Below are positions 1-6,130 of a stretch of DNA of 10,287 nt, piece after piece. The translations under genes were made by a program, and so were the position numbers. Where the stretch lies: positions 1 to 10,287 of the forward strand of contig JAOTUP010000033.1 in NCBI GenBank assembly GCA_029863825.1. Direction: 5' to 3'. Position 1 is the stretch's first letter, and the number at the start of each line of letters is the position of its first letter. The notes under the pieces were generated by a model that was given only the letters and a program-made list of their open reading frames with translations, was not told the origin of the DNA and searched no databases. Origin of the DNA: Acidobacteriota bacterium (GTDB lineage Bacteria > Acidobacteriota > Thermoanaerobaculia > Multivoradales > JAHEKO01).

Positions 1-49
1 GCAACGTCTCGAGGTGCCGACCATTTGCGCGCCGCCGATCTGTCGGTTG
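1..49. other. Window edge, nothing identifiable
   Basis: These 49 bases lie downstream of the acyltransferase stop. They hold only a small CCGA/TCGG inverted repeat (about 34-45) and no supported gene; whatever lies further left cannot be judged. Confidence 0.3.
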
Positions 50-946
50 TCATTCGCCGGCGACAGTCTCTTCCATCCACTGGTCCTTTGCCGCCCACAG
101 CTCAGCAACCCAGTCCTGAAACCGCTGTCGGAACAACGGGTCGTCCTGATAGTCGCCGTGGCGAAACTCGTCGGGAATCTCGATCCCGCGCACTCGAACG
201 ACGACACGGGAGACACGGCCACTCGCGAAATCCCAGAATCGCGCCGAGCGACCCACATAGACGACACTGACGTCCAACAGCGACCGCAGTCGGTCGCCCA
301 TGGCATCGACGACAAGGGCGATTCCGCCTGCCTTCGGCTTCAGCAGGTGGCGATAGGGTGACTGCTGACGAGCTTTCTTCTCGGGCGAGAACCGCGTCCC
401 CTCGAGGAAGTTGAGAATCGTCGTCGGTGTCTTGGTGAAGCGCCGGCAGGCATCTCGCGTCGTCTTGAGGTCTTCGCCGATGCGCTCCGGGTGTCGCGCC
501 AGATACTCCTTCGAGTGGCGATGCATGAACGGCAGGTCGAGCGCCCACCAGGCGAGGCCCAGAAGTGGCACCCAGATGAGCTGACGCTTGATGAAGAACT
601 TGAGAAACGGGATGCGCCGGTGAAAGACCCGCTGCAGCACCAGAACGTCGGCCCATGACTGGTGGTTGGAACTGACGATATACCAGGTTTCGCGCTCCAA
701 TTCTTCGGCGCCTTCGACAACCCACTCGATGCGTTGAGTCAGGTCGAGAATGGCATTGTTGTCACCGACCCAGAGCTGCGCAATGCCCATCAGTGTGCGT
801 TCGGAGACGCGGCGCCACCACGGTGTCGGAAGCAGCAACTTCAGGATCGCGATCGCATACAGCGGCAGCGCCCAGAAGAACGTGTTGAAAAACACCAGGA
901 CAAAGAACGCGCAGCCGCGCGTCACCGGTGGCAGAAGACGAAACAT
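50..946 (-). CDS. yihG: YihG-like lysophospholipid acyltransferase (PlsC/LPLAT superfamily)
   Basis: This 298-residue membrane-bound acyltransferase is expected to move an acyl chain onto a lysophospholipid such as lysophosphatidic acid at the cytoplasmic face of the inner membrane. A hydrophobic N-terminus (about residues 12-40) anchors it. The catalytic HX4D motif is His95-QSWA-Asp100, preceded by Asn94. The FLEGTR substrate-binding motif is at 180-185 and a conserved LLKPKAGG block at 201-208. The stretch WVPLLGLAWWALDLPFM and the C-terminal HGDYQDDPLF block resemble E. coli YihG as I remember it, and the length matches that subfamily. The ATG is preceded by GGAGAG (952-957) five bases upstream, which supports the start. 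It is divergent from the exported coiled-coil gene. Acyl and acceptor specificity cannot be read from sequence; the family call is firm. Confidence 0.93.
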   Translation of the reverse strand: MFRLLPPVTRGCAFFVLVFFNTFFWALPLYAIAILKLLLPTPWWRRVSERTLMGIAQLWVGDNNAILDLTQRIEWVVEGAEELERETWYIVSSNHQSWADVLVLQRVFHRRIPFLKFFIKRQLIWVPLLGLAWWALDLPFMHRHSKEYLARHPERIGEDLKTTRDACRRFTKTPTTILNFLEGTRFSPEKKARQQSPYRHLLKPKAGGIALVVDAMGDRLRSLLDVSVVYVGRSARFWDFASGRVSRVVVRVRGIEIPDEFRHGDYQDDPLFRQRFQDWVAELWAAKDQWMEETVAGE

Positions 947-985
947 GACGGCTCTCCGCGCTGATGATAGTCGAGAGCATCAGAA

Positions 986-991
986 TAGACT
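986..991 (+). promoter_or_regulatory. Putative -10 box (TAGACT) for the coiled-coil gene
   Basis: TAGACT stands 31 bases upstream of the ATG at 1023. A possible -35, ATGATA (964-969, 4 of 6 consensus bases), lies 16 bases further upstream. The predicted leader of about 25 nt includes the strong Shine-Dalgarno GGAGGA at 1011-1016. Confidence 0.4.
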
Positions 992-994
992 CTA
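989..994 (-). promoter_or_regulatory. Putative -10 box (TAGAGT) for the acyltransferase gene
   Basis: The minus strand reads TAGAGT here, 42 bases upstream of the ATG at 946. A start about 7 nt downstream would give a leader of roughly 36 nt that contains the GGAGAG ribosome site. The box overlaps the plus-strand box TAGACT, so the two divergent promoters would share DNA. No convincing -35 is seen. An alternative -10 is TATCAT at 964-969 (minus strand). Confidence 0.4.
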
Positions 995-1022
995 CTTTCA
1001 GACCAACATCGGAGGACCGTCT

Positions 1023-1550
1023 ATGAAAGCTTCTCTTGTCAGACCCGCTGTCTTGTCTGCATTCCTGGCCGCTGTTTCGCAACTGGCGATCTCGGCGCAA
1101 GAGGAACCTTCGCTGGTGGCTTCCGCCTCGGCGGTTCATCTCGCCGACATCAGCGCCACCCTCGAGCGCATCGCCGAGCTGCTGGAATCGCAAGCCGAGA
1201 GCCGACGACTGGACCTCGTGATGCAACGAATCGAAGTCAGGGCACGCCGGCTGGCGCCGCTCGAGACTCGTCTGCGCTCGGCTCGTTCCAGCCGCGGCAA
1301 CTATCAGGAAGAGCAGTTTCGCCTCCAGGCGCAGCTGAAGAGCATGGCCGACCGGCTCGACTCTGGCGCCATGGACGCTGACGAGCTCACGAGCATGACC
1401 GAGCACTTTGCCTCGGAGCTCGCCCTGGTCACCGCGCGCCTGCGCGCCACCAACGACGAGATCGCCGCACTGGAGAACGAAGCCGCTCGGTATCGAAATG
1501 AGATCGACGACTGGGAAGCCTGGGTCGACCGGGAACTGGGCGACCTCTGA
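1023..1550 (+). CDS. Exported coiled-coil protein of unknown function
   Basis: I do not recognise this 175-residue protein. It opens with a Sec-type signal peptide: Lys2 and Arg7, a hydrophobic core at about 8-23, and a likely cut after Ile-Ser-Ala25. No lipobox cysteine is seen, and the mature protein has no cysteine. From about residue 40 to the end it is almost entirely charged helix with heptad-like Leu/Ile/Ala spacing, for example LERIAELLESQAESRRLDLV and LRATNDEIAALENEAARYRN. That suggests a long periplasmic coiled coil. The ATG at 1023 is chosen because GGAGGA (1011-1016) sits six bases upstream and the signal peptide begins there; the same frame continues upstream but lies opposite the acyltransferase gene. 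Possible roles are an envelope structural or adaptor protein, but nothing here identifies one. Confidence 0.8.
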   Translation: MKASLVRPAVLSAFLAAVSQLAISAQEEPSLVASASAVHLADISATLERIAELLESQAESRRLDLVMQRIEVRARRLAPLETRLRSARSSRGNYQEEQFRLQAQLKSMADRLDSGAMDADELTSMTEHFASELALVTARLRATNDEIAALENEAARYRNEIDDWEAWVDRELGDL

Positions 1551-1554
1551 GTCC

Positions 1555-1576
1555 CGGGCATCTCCGGAGATGCCCG
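1555..1576 (+). terminator. Perfect hairpin after the coiled-coil gene, probable terminator
   Basis: Four bases after the stop codon is an 11-bp perfect inverted repeat centred on CCGG: CGGGCATCTCC followed by its complement. Only a weak T-containing tail follows (GTGTTCATGC, with TTTT at about 1591). It could terminate intrinsically with low efficiency, or it could act as a 3'-end stabiliser. It separates this gene from the molybdenum hydroxylase operon. Confidence 0.55.
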
Positions 1577-1698
1577 TGTTCATGCTAGGCTTTTGCACGC
1601 AGAACACCTTTCTTCTTTAGGTCCCGCTTCGCTTCGGGTGGAGCGCAAAGTGTCGGAGCGGCGTATTGTTCGCCAGTTGAGAGTCCAGGAGGCAACAC

Positions 1699-2160
1699 AT
1701 GAAATACCGGCTCACCGTCAACGACGAGAAACGCGAGGTCGATGTTGATCCCGATACACCGCTGCTCTGGGTGTTGCGCGACGACCTGCAACTGACCGGC
1801 ACCAAGTACGGGTGCGGTCTCTCGCAGTGCGGCGCCTGCACCGTTCATCTCGACGGCAAGCCGGTGCGCTCGTGCGTCATGCCGATACGCTCGGTCGAAG
1901 GACGCAAGGTGATGACAATCGAGGGCGTCGCCGGACCGGTCGCGAGCGCCGTGCAGGAGGCCTGGGATGAGTTACAGGTTCCGCAGTGCGGCTACTGCCA
2001 GTCCGGACAGGTGATGACCACCATTGCACTCCTCGCCAAGATCTCGAAGCCGAGCGACGACGACATCGACGGGGCGCTGACCGGCAACGTCTGTCGTTGC
2101 GCCACGTACCCACGAATCCGCAGGGCCGTGCACGAGGCGGCCGCGAAGCTGGAGGGCTGA
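1699..2160 (+). CDS. [2Fe-2S] small subunit of a xanthine-oxidase-family molybdenum hydroxylase (IorA-like)
   Basis: This 153-residue electron-transfer subunit carries two [2Fe-2S] clusters that take electrons from the molybdenum site of its partner. The plant-ferredoxin-type cluster ligands are Cys39, Cys44, Cys47 and Cys59 (GCGLSQCGACTVHLDG). The C-terminal helical domain supplies Cys97, Cys100, Cys132 and Cys134 (QCGYCQSGQ and GNVCRCATYPRIRRA). All eight cysteines are present, and the length is normal for the IorA/CoxS family. AGGAGG at 1687-1692, six bases before the ATG, supports the start. The large subunit begins four bases after its stop, so the two form one operon. The substrate is unknown; isoquinoline, aldehydes and other N-heterocycles are all oxidised by relatives. 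Confidence 0.95.
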   Translation: MKYRLTVNDEKREVDVDPDTPLLWVLRDDLQLTGTKYGCGLSQCGACTVHLDGKPVRSCVMPIRSVEGRKVMTIEGVAGPVASAVQEAWDELQVPQCGYCQSGQVMTTIALLAKISKPSDDDIDGALTGNVCRCATYPRIRRAVHEAAAKLEG

Positions 2161-2164
2161 GATC

Positions 2165-4354
2165 ATGCGCCGAATGCCACATCTCGCCCCCGGACTGGAC
2201 CGACGCCAAGTCCTCAAGGGCAGTCTCACTCTCGGCGCCGGCCTGGTGATCGGGTTGCGTCTGCCGCGAGGCGCCCGAGCTCAAGCGCCGGCCGGCGGGG
2301 AGTTTGTGCCGAATGCCTTCGTCCGCATCGCCCCGGATAATTCAATCACCGTGCTGTCGAAACACATCGAGTTCGGTCAGGGAACCTACACCGGCCTTGC
2401 CACGGTGCTCGCCGAGGAGCTCGATGCCGACTGGGCCGACGTGCGAGTCGAAGCTGCGCCGGCTGATGTCGAGCGCTACAAGAACCTCTTCTTCGGCGTT
2501 CAGGGAACCGGCGGCTCGACCGCCATGGCCAATTCCTGGGAGCAAATGCGCCGGGCCGGCGCTACCGCCCGCGCGCTGCTGGTGGCCGCTGCTGCCGACG
2601 AGTGGGGCGTCGCCACGGGCGAGATCGACGTCGCCAACGGCATCGTCTCGCACCGCGCGAGTGGACGCTCGGCGCATTTCGGCGAGCTGGTGAAAAAGGC
2701 CGCTACCATGGAGCCACCCACCGAGGTCGAGCTCAAGGATCCAGCCACCTTCACTCTGATCGGTCGTGAATCATTGCCTCGAGTCGATGTGCCGGCCAAG
2801 TCGCGCGGCACGGCGCAATTCACGTTCGATGTCGACATTCCAGGGATGCTGACGGCGGTCATTGCCAGGTCACCTCGTTTCGGCGGCACGGTTGCCTCGT
2901 TCGACGCCGCGAAAGCGAAGAAAGTGCCCGGAGTCGTCGACGTCGTCGCGGTTCCTCAAGGCGTCGCGGTCCTTGCCAAGGGATTCTGGGCGGCCAAGAA
3001 GGGGCGCAGCGCGCTCGAGATCGAGTGGGACGACAGCACGGCCGAGAAGCGCGGCAGCGCGGAGATTTTCGCCGAATACCGAGTCCTGCTCGACCAGCCC
3101 GGATTGAGCGCTCGCGCGGACGGTGACGCCGATGCGGCTCTCGCCGGCGCGGCGCGTCAGTTCTCCGCCGACTACGAGTTCCCCTTCCTGGCGCACGCGC
3201 CGATGGAGCCGCTCGACTGCGTCATCCAGATGTCGGAGGACGGATGCGACGTCTGGGCCGGCTCCCAGCTCCAGACCATCGACCAGGGCGTCGTCGCCGG
3301 CACTCTCGGCATCGAGCCGCAGAAAGTGAGAGTTCACACGTTACTGGGCGGAGGCAGCTTCGGTCGCCGCGCCACGCCGAATGCCGACGTCTACGGCGAG
3401 GCCGCCGCGATCGTCAAAGCGACCGGCGGGAAGTACCCCGTGAAGCTGGTGTGGACACGAGAGGACGACATCCGCGGAGGTCGTTACCGACCCCTCTTTG
3501 TGCATCGCCTTCGCGCCGGCCTCAACGAGGCGGGCGACATCGTCGCCTGGAGTCACCGCTTGGTCGGGCAATCGATCGTGAAAGGCACCGCGTTCGAGGG
3601 CCTGATCCAGAACGGCATCGACGCAACGTCGGTCGAGGGCGCCCAGAACTTGCCGTATGCGATTTCCAACCTCGCCGTCGATCTGCACACGACCGATGTC
3701 GGCGTTCCCGTCCTGTGGTGGCGCTCGGTTGGACATACTCATACTGCGTACTCGACCGAGACTTTCCTCGACGAAGTCATCCACGCTGCCGGCAAGGATC
3801 CGGTGGCGGTTCGTCGCCAGCTCCTCGCCGAGCATCCACGACACCTAGCTGTTCTGAATCTCGCCGCCGAAAAGGCCGCCTGGGGCTCGCCGCTTCCAGC
3901 GGGGACGGCGCGAGGAGTCGCCGTTCACGAGTCCTTCAGCTCATTTGTCGCCCAGGTCGTCGAAGTCACGCTGGCCGACGACGGCATGCCGAAAGTCGAG
4001 CGCGTCGTCTGCGCGGTGGACTGCGGCATCGCCATCAATCCGGACATCATTCGTGCCCAGATGGAGAGCGGGATCGGCTATGGCCTCGGCGCGGCACTGC
4101 ACAACGAGATCGTCGTCGAGTCAGGGCGAGTGCGGGAGTCCAACTTCCACAACTACAAGCCGCTGCGCATTCACGAAATGCCTCCGGTCGAAGTGCACAT
4201 CGTCGAGTCGAAGGAAGCGCCCACGGGTGTCGGTGAGCCGGGCGTGCCTCCGATTGCGCCCGCCGTTGCCAACGCGATGTTCGCCCTCACCGGCCAGCGC
4301 GTCCACCGGCTGCCCTTCCGGAATGCGATTGGCAAGGTGGCGGATCAGGCGTGA
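2165..4354 (+). CDS. Tat-exported molybdopterin-binding large subunit of a molybdenum hydroxylase (IorB-like)
   Basis: This 729-residue catalytic subunit should bind molybdopterin and hydroxylate an aldehyde or N-heterocycle with water-derived oxygen. The N-terminus is a twin-arginine signal: DRRQVLKG at 12-19, a hydrophobic segment, and a likely cut near ARAQA (37-41). The folded complex is therefore probably carried to the periplasm, with the small subunit hitch-hiking. Family landmarks are GQGTYTG (71-77), GVQGTGGSTAMANSW (111-125), the cofactor loop LLGGGSFGRR (393-402), and GVGEPGVPPIAPA near the C-terminus, where Glu691 is the expected catalytic base. GGAGGG at 2151-2156 supports the ATG at 2165. 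No cytochrome c, FAD subunit or XdhC-like chaperone is adjacent. It is complete, and its length fits IorB rather than the cytoplasmic XdhB/CoxL type. Confidence 0.94.
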   Translation: MRRMPHLAPGLDRRQVLKGSLTLGAGLVIGLRLPRGARAQAPAGGEFVPNAFVRIAPDNSITVLSKHIEFGQGTYTGLATVLAEELDADWADVRVEAAPADVERYKNLFFGVQGTGGSTAMANSWEQMRRAGATARALLVAAAADEWGVATGEIDVANGIVSHRASGRSAHFGELVKKAATMEPPTEVELKDPATFTLIGRESLPRVDVPAKSRGTAQFTFDVDIPGMLTAVIARSPRFGGTVASFDAAKAKKVPGVVDVVAVPQGVAVLAKGFWAAKKGRSALEIEWDDSTAEKRGSAEIFAEYRVLLDQPGLSARADGDADAALAGAARQFSADYEFPFLAHAPMEPLDCVIQMSEDGCDVWAGSQLQTIDQGVVAGTLGIEPQKVRVHTLLGGGSFGRRATPNADVYGEAAAIVKATGGKYPVKLVWTREDDIRGGRYRPLFVHRLRAGLNEAGDIVAWSHRLVGQSIVKGTAFEGLIQNGIDATSVEGAQNLPYAISNLAVDLHTTDVGVPVLWWRSVGHTHTAYSTETFLDEVIHAAGKDPVAVRRQLLAEHPRHLAVLNLAAEKAAWGSPLPAGTARGVAVHESFSSFVAQVVEVTLADDGMPKVERVVCAVDCGIAINPDIIRAQMESGIGYGLGAALHNEIVVESGRVRESNFHNYKPLRIHEMPPVEVHIVESKEAPTGVGEPGVPPIAPAVANAMFALTGQRVHRLPFRNAIGKVADQA

Positions 4355-4358
4355 GCTG

Positions 4359-4466
4359 CGGGGTCAGGTCATGAATTGCAGCATTTATGAGCGCCGGTCT
4401 CATCCCGATAGGTTCCCGAGCCGGTCCGGTGGACGCAAGGACGCTGCAATTCAGGACCTGACCCCG
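4359..4466. repeat. REP/REPIN-like palindromic element between convergent genes
   Basis: Two 23-bp arms (4360-4382 and 4443-4465) are inverted repeats matching at 22 of 23 positions, plus one outer C-G pair, and enclose 60 bp. Each arm begins GGGGTCAGGTC read inward. The spacer holds further partial pairing (CCGG and GAG/CTC blocks), so the whole could fold into one long hairpin. From memory, GGGGTCAGGTC-type ends resemble palindromes found beside IS200-like REP-associated tyrosine transposases (RAYTs). The element is far too short to encode a transposase, so it would be non-autonomous. It starts five bases after the molybdenum hydroxylase stop and overlaps the end of the agmatinase-like gene. 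It could also serve as a two-way terminator. The inverted repeat is certain; the family assignment is inferred. Confidence 0.8.
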
Positions 4467-5335
4467 GGCGCGGCGAAGATCTCGGCCAGGAAACGGTAGA
4501 TCAACTTGGCCGCCGTGAATGCCGACGGCGGATGCCCGGGCAGGAGCTCGACGACGTCGAACCCCACAACGTGGCGGCGGCGGGCGACCTCGGCCAGGAG
4601 TCCGGTGACCTGATACCAGTCCAGTCCACCCGGCTCTGGCGTTCCCGTCGCCGGCACAACGGATGGGTCGAAGCCATCCATATCGATAGTCACGTAGACG
4701 GTGTCGCTCAGAAGATCGACCACACGTTTCGACCACGTCGCAGTTGGCTCCCCCACGATCTCGTGCGCCCAGAAGACCCGGGCAGCGTCGAGGCCTTCCA
4801 CTTCGTCGGCATCGACGCTGCGGATTCCCACCTGAACGATCGGACAGAGCTCTCGCACGCGTGCCATGACGCACGCGTGATTGTGGTTCGAGCCGTGATA
4901 TGTCTCACGGGTATCACCGTGAGCGTCGATCTGCAGGACTGAGACGCCAGCGAAAACTCGCGCGGCGGCCCGCACCGCGCCGATCGTCACCGAATGCTCA
5001 CCGCCCAGAATGACCGGTAGCTGTCCAGACCCCAGAATCCCCCCCACCCGTCTGGCGACCTCAATGGCCAGATCTTCCGCGCTCTCGGGACACTCGACCG
5101 CCGGCAGCGTCACGATGCCGTGCCGCCACGGCTCGCTCGCAGTCTCGATGTCCCATACCTCGACGTACTGCGATGCGTCGATGATCGCCTCCGGCCCGGC
5201 CGCCGCTCCCTTCAGCCAACTCGAGGTGGCGTCATACGGCACCGGGAGGATCGCTACCGCTGCTTTCCTCTCGCTGAGCTCCGACGGCGGGTCGAGAAAG
5301 ACTCTCGGATGCGTCCCGTCTTCGCTGCCAGTCAT
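4451..5335 (-). CDS. speB: Agmatinase / ureohydrolase family protein (SpeB-like)
   Basis: This 294-residue manganese ureohydrolase most likely splits agmatine, or an aminopropyl-agmatine, into urea and the polyamine precursor. The metal ligands are all present: His114 in GGEHS, Asp137, His139 and Asp141 in DAHGD, and Asp218 and Asp220 in DMDGFDP. Also conserved are HACVM (153-157), the PATGTPEPGG block (228-237) and FDVVELLPG (259-267). The N-terminal ILPVPYDATSSW also fits the family. The ATG at 5335 is chosen because homology begins just after it; the frame runs open far upstream, but that part lies over the neighbouring genes on the other strand. No Shine-Dalgarno is visible; TAGAAT lies seven bases upstream, so the mRNA may be leaderless. 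The last residues (Gly291 to Ser294) and the stop come from the palindromic element. Arginase-like or guanidino-acid substrates remain possible. Confidence 0.92.
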   Translation of the reverse strand: MTGSEDGTHPRVFLDPPSELSERKAAVAILPVPYDATSSWLKGAAAGPEAIIDASQYVEVWDIETASEPWRHGIVTLPAVECPESAEDLAIEVARRVGGILGSGQLPVILGGEHSVTIGAVRAAARVFAGVSVLQIDAHGDTRETYHGSNHNHACVMARVRELCPIVQVGIRSVDADEVEGLDAARVFWAHEIVGEPTATWSKRVVDLLSDTVYVTIDMDGFDPSVVPATGTPEPGGLDWYQVTGLLAEVARRRHVVGFDVVELLPGHPPSAFTAAKLIYRFLAEIFAAPGVRS

Positions 5336-5342
5336 GTGCTCG

Positions 5343-5348
5343 ATTCTA
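5343..5348 (-). promoter_or_regulatory. Putative -10 box (TAGAAT) seven bases before the agmatinase ATG
   Basis: The minus strand reads TAGAAT, five of six bases of the consensus TATAAT, then seven bases, then ATG. The usual -10-to-start distance would place transcription initiation at or one base before the ATG. No Shine-Dalgarno is present in this interval. No good -35 was found. Confidence 0.5.
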
Positions 5349-5389
5349 TGCCCGGATCTCGGGTGACGAACCTCTCGCCCGCGATCTCC

Positions 5390-5395
5390 TATACT
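5390..5395 (+). promoter_or_regulatory. Putative -10 box (TATACT) six bases before the glycine-zipper GTG
   Basis: TATACT matches TATAAT at five of six positions and is followed by six bases and then GTG at 5402. The box overlaps a perfect 10-bp palindrome, TACTCGAGTA (5392-5401), which ends right at the start codon and could be an operator. No -35 is recognisable. The interval to the divergent agmatinase gene is 66 bp. Confidence 0.45.
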
Positions 5396-5401
5396 CGAGT
5401 A

Positions 5402-5593
5402 GTGAATCGAGAGCGAGACACCTGCTCGAAGAACAGACGCGGCTCCGCCCTCGGACTCGGTACGGCACTCGGCGCGGGAGTCGGTGCCGGCTTCGGAGTC
5501 GCCCTCGGTAACATCGCCGTCGGTGTCGCCGTGGGTGTCGGCCTCGGCATCGCTCTCGGAGCGCTGTTCGGCAGCGCTACCGGATCTCGCTGA
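5402..5593 (+). CDS. Small glycine-zipper membrane protein (63 aa, GTG start)
   Basis: This is a 63-residue micro-protein. Its short basic head (NRERDTCSKNRRG, one Cys at position 8) is followed by about 43 residues made almost only of Gly, Ala, Val, Leu and Ile, with Gly recurring every second to fourth residue. An Asn at 37 splits this into two likely transmembrane helices, and the tail is SATGSR. The pattern is a glycine zipper, suited to tight helix packing in a membrane; it resembles small unnamed proteins in many bacteria. GTG at 5402 is preferred: a -10-like TATACT lies six bases upstream, and residues before it in the same frame lie opposite the agmatinase gene. The 3' end overlaps the convergent NUDIX gene by 17 bp. 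Function is unknown; the strongly patterned composition argues against a chance frame. Confidence 0.65.
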   Translation: MNRERDTCSKNRRGSALGLGTALGAGVGAGFGVALGNIAVGVAVGVGLGIALGALFGSATGSR

Positions 5594-6071
5594 GCCGCAA
5601 AAGCAGACGGTCGAGGAATGCCTCCTGCGCCTGGTTGATCTTCGACCGCGCGCGCTCCAGGGAGAAGAACTCGCCGGCGTCGACCTCCGGGACCTCGATG
5701 TAACGGCCGGATCTTTGTGGCCACTCGAGACTGAAGGTGTTGGAACGAAGCTCGACGTCGTCGGGCCACTCACCTTCGAATGCCCAGGCAAGCACCCGCT
5801 TGCCGCCACGCTGAACGATCTCACCGAGAGAGAATGTCGTCTTCGACGTCTGCAATTCTCCAACGTACTGTCCCGTCTCTTCTTCGAATTCGCGTCGCGC
5901 CACGTCCCGCAGCTCTTCGCCCGCTTCGATCAAGCCCTTGGGGATGCCCCAGTACCCTTCATCCCGGTGGCGGAAGAACGGACCGCCCGGATGAACCAGG
6001 AACACCTCGACGTTCCCCTTCCTGAGCCTGTACATCAGGAGACCTGCCGATCGTTTCCCCGCGCAAACCAT
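5577..6071 (-). CDS. NUDIX hydrolase (predicted NTP pyrophosphohydrolase type)
   Basis: This 164-residue single-domain NUDIX protein is expected to hydrolyse a nucleoside diphosphate linked to another group, releasing a nucleotide; the substrate is not predictable. The NUDIX box is complete at 46-68: Gly46, five residues, Glu52, seven residues, Arg60-Glu61, then Glu64-Glu65 and Gly67. The final position, normally hydrophobic, is Gln68. The opening KRSAGLLMYR and the block VFLVHPGGPFF ahead of the box are typical of the COG4119 group of predicted NTP pyrophosphohydrolases, and the length fits. No Shine-Dalgarno is seen; TAGAGT lies nine bases before the ATG. Its 3' end overlaps the glycine-zipper gene tail to tail, and it is divergent from the RluA-family gene. 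Confidence 0.92.
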   Translation of the reverse strand: MVCAGKRSAGLLMYRLRKGNVEVFLVHPGGPFFRHRDEGYWGIPKGLIEAGEELRDVARREFEEETGQYVGELQTSKTTFSLGEIVQRGGKRVLAWAFEGEWPDDVELRSNTFSLEWPQRSGRYIEVPEVDAGEFFSLERARSKINQAQEAFLDRLLLRLSEIR

Positions 6072-6080
6072 AGATTCGCG

Positions 6081-6086
6081 ACTCTA
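6081..6086 (-). promoter_or_regulatory. Putative -10 box (TAGAGT) nine bases before the NUDIX ATG
   Basis: The minus strand reads TAGAGT, then nine bases, then the ATG at 6071. The usual initiation distance would give a leader of only two or three nucleotides. There is no Shine-Dalgarno in the gap. A matching box faces the other way 30 bp further right for the divergent gene. Confidence 0.45.
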
Positions 6087-6116
6087 CTCGATCCGCGTCG
6101 TTCACCTGGTCCTTGC

Positions 6117-6122
6117 TAGAGT
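6117..6122 (+). promoter_or_regulatory. Putative -10 box (TAGAGT) eight bases before the RluA-family ATG
   Basis: TAGAGT is followed by eight bases and the ATG at 6131. Initiation at the usual distance would start the transcript one or two bases before that ATG. This favours 6131 over the TTG at 6113, which would lie upstream of the transcript, and gives some support against the ATG at 6173. No -35 is recognisable. Confidence 0.45.
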
Positions 6123-6130
6123 CCGTCAGC

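Noticed and set aside
750..1022. Upstream extension of the coiled-coil gene to codon 750
   Set aside because: It lies opposite the acyltransferase gene, and the signal peptide with GGAGGA site fixes the start at 1023.
762..1607. 281-codon minus-strand open frame across the coiled-coil gene
   Set aside because: It spans the divergent promoter region and the opposite-strand gene with a signal peptide and good Shine-Dalgarno; no recognisable domain.
3244..4236. 330-codon plus-strand open frame inside the molybdenum hydroxylase large subunit
   Set aside because: Arg/Ser-rich composition typical of an alternate frame in high-GC DNA; the overlapping frame carries all family motifs.
5336..5863. 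In-frame 176-residue N-terminal extension of the agmatinase-like protein
   Set aside because: It is Ser/Arg-rich, resembles no domain, and lies opposite the glycine-zipper and NUDIX genes; family homology starts just after the ATG at 5335.
5484..6119. 211-codon plus-strand open frame opposite the NUDIX gene
   Set aside because: Antisense to a full NUDIX box and out of frame with the micro-protein; no family resemblance.
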